Origin: a virus
Strand: one strand, 5' to 3'
Length of the DNA stretch: 27,723 nt
Virus record (IMG/VR): IMGVR_UViG_3300027762_000029
Span: 1 to 27,723 of that record
Made by a program: the position numbers and the translations under genes. Below, piece by piece: positions 16,092 to 23,494 of the stretch. The first letter of the stretch is position 1, and every line of letters begins with the position of its first letter. The notes below the pieces were generated by a model that was given only the letters and a program-made list of their open reading frames with translations, ran no database searches and was not told the DNA's origin.

Positions 16092-17252
16092 ATGGCTATA
16101 GGTTATTTAGGAATGGCTCAGAAAGCTGACGGCTCGTTATGGGCTTGGGGCGATAACTCTGCTGGACAACTAGGGACAGGTAATACCACTAGTTATTCAT
16201 CACCAGTAGCTGTTATAGGTGGTCATGTTTTTCATAAATTCAGTTTCGGGGCACTTTCCACTGCATTAAACACAGCTTATGCTGCAGGATTAAAAGCCGA
16301 TGGTTCTGTGTGGACTTGGGGGAGCAATACCTACGGTCAATTAGGAAATAATACACGCACAAATTCTTCATCTCCTGTAGCTGTTGTCGGCAATCATTCA
16401 TTTGTAGATATTCGTTGTGGTGGTGGAAGTTATATGATTGCCCTTAAAGCGGACGGCTCTATTTGGTCTTGGGGCAACAATACCGCTGGACAACTGGGAA
16501 CTAACAATACTACCAGTTATTCATCACCAGTCGCGGTTGTTGGTAATCATTCGTTTGTTCAGATTTCCGCTTGCACTACCGCGTCAGGATTAAAAGAGGA
16601 TGGATCTGTCTGGATTTGGGGAGATGGGAATTACGGATCATTGGGAAATAACACAACTGCCAGCGTATCATCTCCGGTAGCTGTCATTGGTGGTCATGTT
16701 TTTACTGGCTTGTTTTCAGGTTTTTATTATAATGGAGGTATTAAATCCACGGGTGCAGTCTGGATGTGGGGTATTAACTCTTTCGGTCGACTTGGAGATA
16801 ATAGTACAACAACCAGATCATCTCCAGTAGCAGTTGTAGGCAGTCATGCTTTTGGTGAAGTTGATATCAGTTCTCAGGGTTCACTTGCCAGAAAGATTGT
16901 TGGAGATACGTGGGCTTGGGGGCAGAATACATACGGGCAGGTAGGAAATAATACTTCTGGCACCAGTTATTCATCTCCAGTGGCTGTAGTTGGAGGCCAC
17001 CTGTTTGTACAGACGGGAAACTCTTACTGGGCTTCTTATGGATTAAAATCTGACGGGTCTTTATGGGCATGGGGAAGAAACGATTATGGACAACTTGGAA
17101 CGAACAACAGAACATCATACTCATCGCCAGTTGCGGTTGTCGGTAATCATGCTTTTATAAATTTGTGGGGAGGAGCGGTAGTTCCTGGGCCCACAGAAGA
17201 TTTTGTAAAAGGTAGTTTTGTCACGACCTGGTGGGGTGGAGATTTTCAATAA
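16092..17252 (+). CDS. RCC1-like seven-repeat beta-propeller protein
   Basis: The 386-residue protein is almost entirely seven copies of an RCC1-type repeat of about 50 residues. Each reads like 'LKADGSVWTWGSNTYGQLG', then N-x-T-x-x-x-SSPV-A-V-[VI]-G-x-H-x-F. Seven repeats predict one closed seven-bladed propeller. The last 25 residues (after NLWGG, ending 'TTWWGGDFQ') lie outside it. RCC1 propellers bind proteins, nucleic acids or other ligands and have no fixed enzymatic role; the position within the fibre cassette, with the same strand and tight spacing, suggests a virion adhesin head. No signal peptide, membrane segment or attachment domain is seen, so it must dock on another fibre protein. 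GGTGG lies about seven bases before the ATG. Confidence 0.84.
   Translation: MAIGYLGMAQKADGSLWAWGDNSAGQLGTGNTTSYSSPVAVIGGHVFHKFSFGALSTALNTAYAAGLKADGSVWTWGSNTYGQLGNNTRTNSSSPVAVVGNHSFVDIRCGGGSYMIALKADGSIWSWGNNTAGQLGTNNTTSYSSPVAVVGNHSFVQISACTTASGLKEDGSVWIWGDGNYGSLGNNTTASVSSPVAVIGGHVFTGLFSGFYYNGGIKSTGAVWMWGINSFGRLGDNSTTTRSSPVAVVGSHAFGEVDISSQGSLARKIVGDTWAWGQNTYGQVGNNTSGTSYSSPVAVVGGHLFVQTGNSYWASYGLKSDGSLWAWGRNDYGQLGTNNRTSYSSPVAVVGNHAFINLWGGAVVPGPTEDFVKGSFVTTWWGGDFQ
16111..17150 (+). repeat. Seven coding repeats of ~150 bases (RCC1 blades)
   Basis: The SSPVAV coding core recurs near 16197, 16367, 16522, 16669, 16818, 16974 and 17121, a spacing of about 147-170 bases. Copies keep the protein motif but differ at synonymous sites. 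Confidence 0.8.
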
Positions 17253-17268
17253 AGGATAAGGTTTACTT

Positions 17269-19599
17269 ATGGCAATAATAAATGTATATCCAACGGTTCC
17301 GGTTGAACCGATCGATGCCGCTAACGAGCTCTACACCTCGACGCAGATAACGGTACCTGCCGGGCACGCGCACACGCCTGTATCGGCAACGGTCTACCGC
17401 GTGGTGCCTCCATCGAGCTCGGTGGCATATTATTCGGAATATGGTTCCGATTTGTATAGCGTCGGGTGTCTTACATACAGCGTTGCCTGGGCCACCTCTA
17501 CGGTCGGCACCATCACTTGGGAGTTCCTGCCGTCTGCGATACCTCTTTATTCTGTCGAATATGTCGCCGTGACTTTCGATGTTGCCGGAATAAAATTTTC
17601 GACTATTGTTCAGGTTATCGATAATCTCACCAACCACACTGGGCCTAAAGGGTCAACAGGGCTTCAGGGACCAACTGGAGTTCAGGGCCCGACAGGGGTT
17701 CAGGGTGGGACAGGGGTTCAAGGTTCAACCGGTATTCACGGGCAGACAGGAATTCAGGGCGTAACGGGGTTTTACGGCCAAACAGGCATTCAGGGCCATA
17801 CAGGGCTCGGCGTACAGGGTTATACGGGGTTCTACGGTCAGACAGGGCTTCAGGGCCTGACTGGCTTCTACGGTCAGACAGGGATCCAGGGGGTTACGGG
17901 CTTTCAGGGTATTACTGGTTTTTACGGCCAGACAGGCCTCCAGGGGCTCACAGGATTCTATGGCCAGACTGGTATCCGTGGGCATACAGGGCTCGGCGTA
18001 CAGGGCTATACAGGGTTCTACGGGCAAACTGGACTGATCGGTTCAACTGGGATTCAGGGACAGACAGGCATTCAGGGCCAGACAGGAATTCGGGGCGTTA
18101 CTGGACTGGTCGGATCGACTGGGGTTCAGGGTGGAACTGGGATTCAAGGACAGACAGGCGTTCAAGGGGTAACCGGGTTTTACGGACAGACAGGTATTCA
18201 GGGTGTTACTGGATTAGTTGGTGGAACTGGGGTTCAGGGACAGACTGGAGTTCAGGGTCTTACTGGTTTTTATGGTCAGACTGGTATTCAAGGTGTGACT
18301 GGAATTCGGGGACAGACAGGGGTTAGTGGTCAGACAGGAATCGCGGGAATGACAGGGCTTCCAGGTGTGGGACTCACAGGATTGATAGGAAATACCGGAG
18401 TTCAGGGCCAGACAGGAATCGATGGTCGCACAGGAATACAAGGCATAACCGGTTTCTACGGCCAAACTGGAATTCTCGGCCAAACGGGAATTCAGGGACA
18501 GACAGGAATCAGTGGTCTGACAGGATTTTATGGCCAGACAGGGATTCAGGGAATAACTGGTTTCTATGGACAGACAGGGATTCAAGGTGGAACAGGACTT
18601 CAGGGATCGACTGGTATCAGCGGTCTTACTGGGTTTTACGGACAAACAGGAATACAAGGACTGACTGGGTTTTACGGACAAACAGGAATACAAGGTCTTA
18701 CGGGATTGGTTGGAGAAACAGGAGTACAAGGTCTTACGGGATTTCATGGACAAACAGGAATACAGGGTCTTACTGGGTTAATTGGACAAACAGGAATACA
18801 AGGTCTTACGGTAGTAGGAGAAACCGGAATTCAAGGTTTAACTGGTTTTTATGGACAGACAGGAATACAGGGACAGACAGGACTCGGACCTACAGGAGCA
18901 ACAGGAATTCAGGGTGGCACTGGACTTATGGGAGGAGGCGGGACCGGAATCCAGGGAATAACCGGATTTTACGGACAGACGGGTATAGAAGGTCTTGGAA
19001 ATTTTATTGAAACCAATACCTATCCATCCATTGGACAAACTCCTGAATTGATATTTGCAGGTGGTGCTGCTTTTGCCGGTATTACAGGAGCATACGGTAA
19101 ATTAGTACAAATATCTGCGGGCTCTATGCAGGGAGCAAGAGGACAAACAGGAATTCAAGGAACCACAGGACTTCAAGGTTCCACGGGAGAGACGGGACTC
19201 CAAGGCCAGACGGGAATTATTGGTATTCAGGGTGAAACAGGTATTGTTGGAATAACTGGACTTGGATCAAATATTTTCGAATATTGCTGGGATATTATCA
19301 ATCCAGCGGTAGGCGGTATTCGTGGTCCAAAACTTTACACATCACAAACAGCTGTTCGAATAAGTTCATATGTAGCTTCTACAACAAATGTAATATTCAA
19401 TATTGAAGACAGAACATCTGCTCCAAATACGACAGGAACAAATATAATGTCAGTTGATCAGACAGCAACAACAACAGGAATTGATGAAATAACATTGTCA
19501 GGAGCAACATTGCCAGCCAATAGTTGGTTATATCTTGATATATCAGCTGTCAATGGAACACCTGGTGAATTGTCTGTAACCTTAGCAACAACGGTATAA
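17269..19599 (+). CDS. Collagen-like tail fibre protein, 776 residues
   Basis: Residues 1-123 form a beta-rich N-domain (QITVPAGHAHTPVSATVYRV, later 'SVEYVAVTFDVAGIKFSTI') that probably mounts the fibre; I do not recognise its family. Residues ~124-574 are Gly-X-Y repeats with about 15 G-F-Y triplets. A short globular break (residues ~575-623, PSIGQTPELIFAGGAAFAG) is followed by a second short Gly-X-Y stretch and a C-terminal beta domain (residues ~666-776, 'YTSQTAVRISSYVASTTNV') that is a candidate binding head. Collagen-like stalks in phage trimerise as rods. The gene uses G/C-ending codons early in the repeat and A/T-ending codons late. The SD is AAGGATAAGG. Confidence 0.82.
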   Translation: MAIINVYPTVPVEPIDAANELYTSTQITVPAGHAHTPVSATVYRVVPPSSSVAYYSEYGSDLYSVGCLTYSVAWATSTVGTITWEFLPSAIPLYSVEYVAVTFDVAGIKFSTIVQVIDNLTNHTGPKGSTGLQGPTGVQGPTGVQGGTGVQGSTGIHGQTGIQGVTGFYGQTGIQGHTGLGVQGYTGFYGQTGLQGLTGFYGQTGIQGVTGFQGITGFYGQTGLQGLTGFYGQTGIRGHTGLGVQGYTGFYGQTGLIGSTGIQGQTGIQGQTGIRGVTGLVGSTGVQGGTGIQGQTGVQGVTGFYGQTGIQGVTGLVGGTGVQGQTGVQGLTGFYGQTGIQGVTGIRGQTGVSGQTGIAGMTGLPGVGLTGLIGNTGVQGQTGIDGRTGIQGITGFYGQTGILGQTGIQGQTGISGLTGFYGQTGIQGITGFYGQTGIQGGTGLQGSTGISGLTGFYGQTGIQGLTGFYGQTGIQGLTGLVGETGVQGLTGFHGQTGIQGLTGLIGQTGIQGLTVVGETGIQGLTGFYGQTGIQGQTGLGPTGATGIQGGTGLMGGGGTGIQGITGFYGQTGIEGLGNFIETNTYPSIGQTPELIFAGGAAFAGITGAYGKLVQISAGSMQGARGQTGIQGTTGLQGSTGETGLQGQTGIIGIQGETGIVGITGLGSNIFEYCWDIINPAVGGIRGPKLYTSQTAVRISSYVASTTNVIFNIEDRTSAPNTTGTNIMSVDQTATTTGIDEITLSGATLPANSWLYLDISAVNGTPGELSVTLATTV
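17638..18990 (+). repeat. Long collagen-like repeat block of the 776-residue fibre
   Basis: About 150 Gly-X-Y triplets using the same 12-residue unit as the giant fibre. One break occurs at about 18801-18825 ('GLTVVGET'), where a codon is missing relative to 'GLTGLVGET' nearby. Confidence 0.85.
19141..19263 (+). repeat. Short second collagen-like block of the 776-residue fibre
   Basis: Gly-X-Y repeats (GQTGIQGTTGLQGSTG) leading into the C-terminal beta domain. Confidence 0.78.
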
Positions 19600-19601
19600 C
19601 T

Positions 19602-20252
19602 GTGGCAACCGATAGTACAACATACACTGTTCCTGGAACCTGGACTTGGACTTGTCCAGCTGGGATAAATACCGTTCAAATAGAGTGTTGGGGAGCTGGT
19701 GGAAACGGAGGAGATGAACAATCCGGAGGGGGTGGGGGAGCATACTCTAAAAAAAATTCATTCGCTGTTTCAAGAGGTGTTTCTTATTCAGTAGGGGTTT
19801 CAAATACTGCGTGGTCTGGATATACTTGGTTTAATAATATGTCTACTTGTTATGCTCAATCAGGGTATGGTGGTTCGTACCAAGAATCAAATAATAGCAA
19901 AGGTGGATCTGATTGTTTAGGAGATACAACCTACATTGGTGGAAATGGAGCAACGGGATCGGGTCCTGATGGTGGAGGAGCCGGAGGAGGAGCTGGAAGT
20001 TCTGGAAACGGAGGAAACGCTTCTGGAATGACTGGAGGAGCCGGTGGAAATCCTGATGGAGGAGCCGGTGGAAATGGTGGTGATTTTAATTGGTTATTAC
20101 CAACCAATGGGTATGCTCCTGGAGGAGGTGGTGGTGGAAATTATGAATATTATAGCACCACTGTCCCAGGGAAACCAGGACAAGTAAAACTGACATGGAC
20201 TGTCCCAATTAATGTTGTACAAAATGTAATCACTAAAAAAGCGAGCGGGTAA
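19602..20252 (+). CDS. Glycine-rich domain protein, probable tail adhesin
   Basis: The 216-residue protein starts at GTG, two bases after the previous stop, with no good SD, so coupled translation is likely. It opens 'TYTVPGTWTWTCPAGINTVQ', then 'IECWGAGGNGG', 'GGGGGAYSKKN' and 'VSRGVSYSVGVS', the pattern of a glycine-rich beta domain found in many phage and bacterial surface proteins. Residues ~110-185 are clusters of Gly with Ala, Ser and Asn (GGGAGGGAGSSGNGGNASG). Similar Gly-rich runs in the S16 phage gp38 adhesin form a polyglycine-II sandwich whose loops bind the host; that likeness is only compositional here. The final 20 residues (VPINVVQNVITKKASG) are not Gly-rich. It sits among fibre genes, so a small distal adhesin is inferred. 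Confidence 0.7.
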   Translation: MATDSTTYTVPGTWTWTCPAGINTVQIECWGAGGNGGDEQSGGGGGAYSKKNSFAVSRGVSYSVGVSNTAWSGYTWFNNMSTCYAQSGYGGSYQESNNSKGGSDCLGDTTYIGGNGATGSGPDGGGAGGGAGSSGNGGNASGMTGGAGGNPDGGAGGNGGDFNWLLPTNGYAPGGGGGGNYEYYSTTVPGKPGQVKLTWTVPINVVQNVITKKASG

Positions 20253-20257
20253 AAATT

Positions 20258-21511
20258 ATGAACTGGCCAATAACTCCTTTGAACGGCGATACGACGACCA
20301 ACGAATTTGGAACGCAGTTCACCTATGATGATTCCATCGGACCTGGTGCGTGGTTGATCACATCACAAGTGATCACTGGTATCACCGGAATCCAGGGCGG
20401 AACGGGGATTCAAGGTATTGGAATCCAGGGAGAAACTGGAATAAGCATTCTTGGCGAAACTGGGATACAAGGTCTGACTGGAATTCAAGTACAAGGAGAA
20501 ACAGGAATACAGGGATTTACTGGGCTAGCTCTCGGTTCTACAGGATTACAAGGTGTAACTGGATTCTATGGACAGACAGGAATACAGGGAGAGACTGGAT
20601 TCTATGGACAGACAGGACTTCAAGGTTTGGTTGGAGAAACAGGAATACAAGGAGGACTTGGTTTAACAGGTCTTCAGGGTCTGACTGGATTCTGTGGTCA
20701 AACAGGGCTTCAAGGATTAGTCGGAGAAACAGGAATACAAGGACTTGGTTTAACAGGTCTTCAGGGCGTAACAGGATTCTACGGTCAGACAGGGATACAG
20801 GGATTAGTCGGAGAGACGGGAATACAAGGGATTAGTTTAACAGGTCTTCAGGGTCTGACTGGATTTTATGGTCAGACGGGAATACAGGGAAGTTATTGGA
20901 GATCTATACTAGGCACACCATCCAGAAAATCAAATACGCAATTTACAGTTACCGATACAAACAACGCCGGGCACTATGATTTATTATTATCACGCGGAAC
21001 CGTGATAAAATGGGAAGATTCTACAGGGATACGCCAAGCGATGTCCAATACCACAGCGTATGCGGATAATGATGCAACCATCAATATTATTGGTGACTTG
21101 ATGCGGGAATGGGATTTTACTTCTGCGAATTTCTGTTACGCGGTAGAAAAAGCCAGAAACATACAGTTTGGAATACCTGGAGTTGTTGGGGTATTGTCCG
21201 ATGCTGCTGGAAGATTTAATACTCCATATGCAATAAAAACATTTGGAGTAGATTGCTATGTGTCAACTGCCGGAAGTACTGGGATAACCAGTTTTGATAT
21301 ACGATATGGTTCTCCTCTGGCAAGTCTATTTCTAACGAAGCCTTACATTGCGAGCGGAGTAACATCAGGGACAGGGTTCGCATCCGATAATACAGTTTCT
21401 TCAATTGCTGAAAACTCGTCTATGCAGTGTGATGTTCTTCTTTCGAGCCAAACAGCATCCGATGCGTGGCTGACAGTTTTCTTTACACCGGAGAATAATA
21501 AATATTTATGA
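20258..21511 (+). CDS. Short collagen-like tail fibre protein, 417 residues
   Basis: A ~40-residue N-domain (NWPITPLNGDTTTNEFGTQF, then 'GPGAWLITSQVI') leads into Gly-X-Y repeats (residues ~40-211) with four G-F-Y triplets and one G-F-C, where a Cys could cross-link chains. Residues 212-417 are a globular C-terminal domain, starting 'SYWRSILGTPSRKSN', with 'TVIKWEDSTGIRQAMSN' and ending 'SDAWLTVFFTPENN', that I cannot assign to a family; it is the probable binding head. The gene starts six bases after the previous stop with only a weak GAGCGGG upstream. It overlaps the next gene by ATGA. Confidence 0.78.
   Translation: MNWPITPLNGDTTTNEFGTQFTYDDSIGPGAWLITSQVITGITGIQGGTGIQGIGIQGETGISILGETGIQGLTGIQVQGETGIQGFTGLALGSTGLQGVTGFYGQTGIQGETGFYGQTGLQGLVGETGIQGGLGLTGLQGLTGFCGQTGLQGLVGETGIQGLGLTGLQGVTGFYGQTGIQGLVGETGIQGISLTGLQGLTGFYGQTGIQGSYWRSILGTPSRKSNTQFTVTDTNNAGHYDLLLSRGTVIKWEDSTGIRQAMSNTTAYADNDATINIIGDLMREWDFTSANFCYAVEKARNIQFGIPGVVGVLSDAAGRFNTPYAIKTFGVDCYVSTAGSTGITSFDIRYGSPLASLFLTKPYIASGVTSGTGFASDNTVSSIAENSSMQCDVLLSSQTASDAWLTVFFTPENNKYL
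20375..20890 (+). repeat. Collagen-like repeat block of the 417-residue fibre
   Basis: Gly-X-Y repeats, with a recurring variant unit 'GETGIQGLGLTGLQG' that appears three times between 20630 and 20860 and breaks strict triplet phase. Confidence 0.82.
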
Positions 21512-22167
21512 GTTATGGAATGCTAGCTCCACGCATAACAATGGGAGGATATTATCCTCTAAATGGTGATACATCTGTAGCACAAGGGCTTGATATATCC
21601 GGTAATAATAGACATATGGATAATACAAGCCAAGTCAACGCATCTATTGTTGGTAAATATAATCAGGGATTACATTGCGGTTCTGTGTTTCTATATAAAT
21701 TTGCTACGAATTCGGACATGAATATAGCTGATAATATGACTATATCTTTTTGGACAAAAGATATGCAAAACGGATATCCTGTAAATTTAAAACGATCAAC
21801 AAGTCCAAAAACGCTTTATCGATTAATATATTCCAATAGTAATACTCTGACATTTTATAGAAATACCACTACTGTAGTAGTTACATATACTATACCAGCA
21901 ACATGGACACACATTGCAATGACTTATGATGGTACAACATTAAAAGCATTTATAAATGGACTATTAAAAGGACAAACTGATACAAGCGGGGAAGGATCTC
22001 AATCAACTGATTATTTTTCTTTTATGTGCGATTTAGCTTTAACAAACAAAGGAGCGGTTGGTGATTACGATGAATGTATAGTTGATTCAAGAGCGTGGAG
22101 CGAGGCTGAAATAAAAAGATATTATAGTTTGTCGCTTGGTGGTTTTGTTCCAAAAGTCATTAATTAA
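21508..22167 (+). CDS. LamG/ConA-like lectin-fold protein, probable tail adhesin
   Basis: The 219-residue protein fits the LamG (Laminin_G_3) pattern: 'GYYPLNGDTSVAQGLDISGN' near the N-terminus, 'NMTISFWTK' near residue 78, 'WTHIAMTYDGTTLKAFING' near residues 132-150, and the closing 'GDYDECIVDSRAWSEAEIKR'. LamG domains are beta sandwiches that bind glycans or proteins, often with calcium. No enzymatic residues are expected. It is the last gene of the late operon, ATGA-coupled to the short fibre, so it may be a head or cap for that fibre; this is inferred from position. A free-standing structural protein is the alternative. Confidence 0.75.
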   Translation: MSYGMLAPRITMGGYYPLNGDTSVAQGLDISGNNRHMDNTSQVNASIVGKYNQGLHCGSVFLYKFATNSDMNIADNMTISFWTKDMQNGYPVNLKRSTSPKTLYRLIYSNSNTLTFYRNTTTVVVTYTIPATWTHIAMTYDGTTLKAFINGLLKGQTDTSGEGSQSTDYFSFMCDLALTNKGAVGDYDECIVDSRAWSEAEIKRYYSLSLGGFVPKVIN

Positions 22168-22169
22168 AA

Positions 22170-22205
22170 AAAATACTCTGGTCCGATCATCGGATAAGTT
22201 TTTCC
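22170..22205. terminator. Candidate bidirectional terminator between convergent blocks
   Basis: TCCGATCATCGGA (22182-22194) is an inverted repeat around one central C, giving at most a 4-5 base pair stem. On the plus strand it is followed after four bases by TTTTT; on the minus strand an eight-T run lies about ten bases beyond. The stem is short, so termination is only suggested by the convergent position. Confidence 0.35.
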
Positions 22206-22453
22206 AATCTCACCAACGCGTTTTCGTTTTTAGCTGACAGGCAGTAATATGCTGGTGAATTACCAGTAATTAATCTGAAGTTCTCAATCGCATTTGTCAA
22301 TACCATCTTTGCCACCGCCTCCCGTAGTTGTGGTTTTTTATAAGCATCCTTGATCGGATTCTTGGCCCTGAAACGGGCACAAAATAGGCGGTTGGCGTAA
22401 AACCGGCAACCGCCCAACCCTTGTGTGTGCTTACAAGCAGGACAGGATTTCAT
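22187..22453 (-). CDS. Small Cys-rich hypothetical protein
   Basis: The 88-residue protein starts 'MKSCPACKHTQGLGGCRFYA' and has 'LFCARFR' a little later. The Cys pattern C-x2-C-x9-C-x7-C could bind zinc. The rest is helical and basic (PQLREAVAKMVLTNAIENF). I recognise no family. The ATG overlaps the stop of the upstream gene as ATGA, with GGGGAG close before it, so it is translated with that gene. It is the last gene of the minus-strand block. Confidence 0.6.
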   Translation of the reverse strand: MKSCPACKHTQGLGGCRFYANRLFCARFRAKNPIKDAYKKPQLREAVAKMVLTNAIENFRLITGNSPAYYCLSAKNENALVRLEKLIR

Positions 22454-22914
22454 TTCTCCCCTTTTAAGATTTTTTCCGCGTAAGCTGATACGATTTTGTC
22501 TTTGTTCATATTACAGAGTAAATCATCCATTGCGAAAAACTTTATCAGCTTGCAAGCTTCTTCTTCGAGTTTTTCAATATGATCGACTGATGCTTGCGAC
22601 AAATGTTTTCCGCATGATGTTTTTATTCGATTACGGATCGAAGGCTCTGCAATCTGTTTGCTGCTATAAGATGCTAAGACATTCCCAGATGTGTTGCTGA
22701 TCTTGACTATAACAACAGCACACATGTTCCCCACATCCCAACAACCGAAAAAGGGAAATAGGGGTTGGTACACTTTCGTATGTACAAACCACCTTCCAAA
22801 ACAAAAATCTGGGTAGCAGTTCTGGATCACAAATCTCCAATCTCCTGGTATAACCCGCGAATTATAACTTGAAACATTTTCTTTCGTCCCACTGCCTTTT
22901 ATAGTCCGCATCAT
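22450..22914 (-). CDS. Hypothetical protein, 154 residues
   Basis: No family recognised. The middle is aromatic and Cys-rich (DWRFVIQNCYPDFCFGRWFV) with 'FFGCWDVGNMCAVVIVKI' following; the C-terminal third is helical (SVDHIEKLEEEACKLIKFF). The frame begins 53 bases inside the end of the upstream HTH gene, at ATG-ATG with no clear SD. A GTG at 22828-22830 has GGAGA close before it and would give a protein 28 residues shorter with almost no overlap; this may be the real start. It is ATGA-coupled to the Cys-rich gene downstream. Confidence 0.55.
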   Translation of the reverse strand: MMRTIKGSGTKENVSSYNSRVIPGDWRFVIQNCYPDFCFGRWFVHTKVYQPLFPFFGCWDVGNMCAVVIVKISNTSGNVLASYSSKQIAEPSIRNRIKTSCGKHLSQASVDHIEKLEEEACKLIKFFAMDDLLCNMNKDKIVSAYAEKILKGEK

Positions 22915-23407
22915 CGATGCAGTTAAGTGCCGTTATCAGATCCCAAAGATGGTAGGCGGGAAACGGCATGGTTCCTCCTCCCTTTGCAGGTTCGTCCCGC
23001 GTATATCGCGGAAGAGCCTCGGACTCTGCCCGCAGCCTTTCGTAGCCGAATTTTTTGATGAATTCTTCAACCTTGGCATGCGCCGTCAATACCCAACCCT
23101 GCCATTCGGTTTTCTCGTGCATCAGAGCCCGTCTGGCCTTCGGGACAGGGCCTAGGGCTGCAGATACCGTCACCCTGCCGTCAACGACATCCTTGACCCT
23201 CACAGGTGCTGTTTTTGCCACCTGACCAGTGGTTTCGGTGGCGGGAGATGTGGACTTAAAAATCTCCGCCAGCTGAGCTGATATGCCCCACTGTTTAGCT
23301 GACCGCCATACGGTCTGTGGTTTGCAACCAGCAGCCTTGGCCAGATCAGCATAGCTATGAGCTGATGCCGACCGCGCTAAATCCAGCAACGCCTGTTTTT
23401 TATCCAC
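22862..23407 (-). CDS. Helix-turn-helix DNA-binding protein, candidate regulator
   Basis: The N-terminal part holds an HTH: 'SYADLAKAAGCKPQTVWRSA' near residues 18-37, then 'KQWGIS'. A Pro/Thr/Val-rich linker follows, and a C-terminal helical part ends with 'HLWDLITALNCIDDADY'. I do not recognise the C-terminal domain. Two GTG codons are possible starts (23413 and 23407); AGGGG lies five bases before the second, which I prefer. The gene has its own candidate promoter and an inverted repeat between promoter and start, so it may repress itself. It lies downstream of the replication genes on the minus strand. A small transcription factor is likelier than a terminase small subunit, which can carry a similar HTH, as no large subunit is nearby. 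Confidence 0.62.
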   Translation of the reverse strand: MDKKQALLDLARSASAHSYADLAKAAGCKPQTVWRSAKQWGISAQLAEIFKSTSPATETTGQVAKTAPVRVKDVVDGRVTVSAALGPVPKARRALMHEKTEWQGWVLTAHAKVEEFIKKFGYERLRAESEALPRYTRDEPAKGGGTMPFPAYHLWDLITALNCIDDADYKRQWDERKCFKL

Positions 23408-23428
23408 TCTCACCCCTATACCCGCGAT

Positions 23429-23456
23429 ACGGGCAACAATTTATTTCGTTACCCGT
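23429..23456. promoter_or_regulatory. Candidate operator: inverted repeat upstream of the HTH gene
   Basis: ACGGGCAAC (23429-23437) and GTTACCCGT (23448-23456) are complementary at eight of nine positions, separated by ten bases, about one helical turn. A third half-site, TACCCG, lies at 23420-23425. The repeat sits just downstream of the candidate -10 box, over the expected transcription start, a place where a bound repressor would block the polymerase. Confidence 0.5.
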
Positions 23457-23464
23457 TCTTAAGT

Positions 23465-23494
23465 ATTATATATCGTGCCAGCAAGCGGTGATAA
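23465..23494 (-). promoter_or_regulatory. Candidate sigma70-type promoter for the HTH gene
   Basis: Read on the minus strand, TATAAT (23470-23465) is a perfect -10 box, with TTATCA (23494-23489; 4 of 6 to TTGACA) 18 bases upstream. It drives towards the HTH gene about 50 bases away and sits just past the stop of the zinc-ribbon gene. Confidence 0.5.

Noticed and set aside
17638-18990. CRISPR-like regular repeats
   Set aside because: The repeats are in frame, coding, vary at synonymous sites and have no unique spacers.
20350-20835. Plus-strand 161-codon open frame in another frame of the short fibre gene
   Set aside because: It is a shifted reading of the Gly-X-Y repeat, rich in Trp, Arg and Asn (NWNKHSWRNWDT), and overlaps a well-supported gene.
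10964-22167. Diversity-generating retroelement acting on the fibre heads
   Set aside because: No reverse transcriptase, template repeat or adenine-biased variable repeat was seen in the window.
22425-22700. Plus-strand 91-codon frame opposite the small early genes
   Set aside because: No SD, no recognisable features, and antisense to coupled minus-strand genes.
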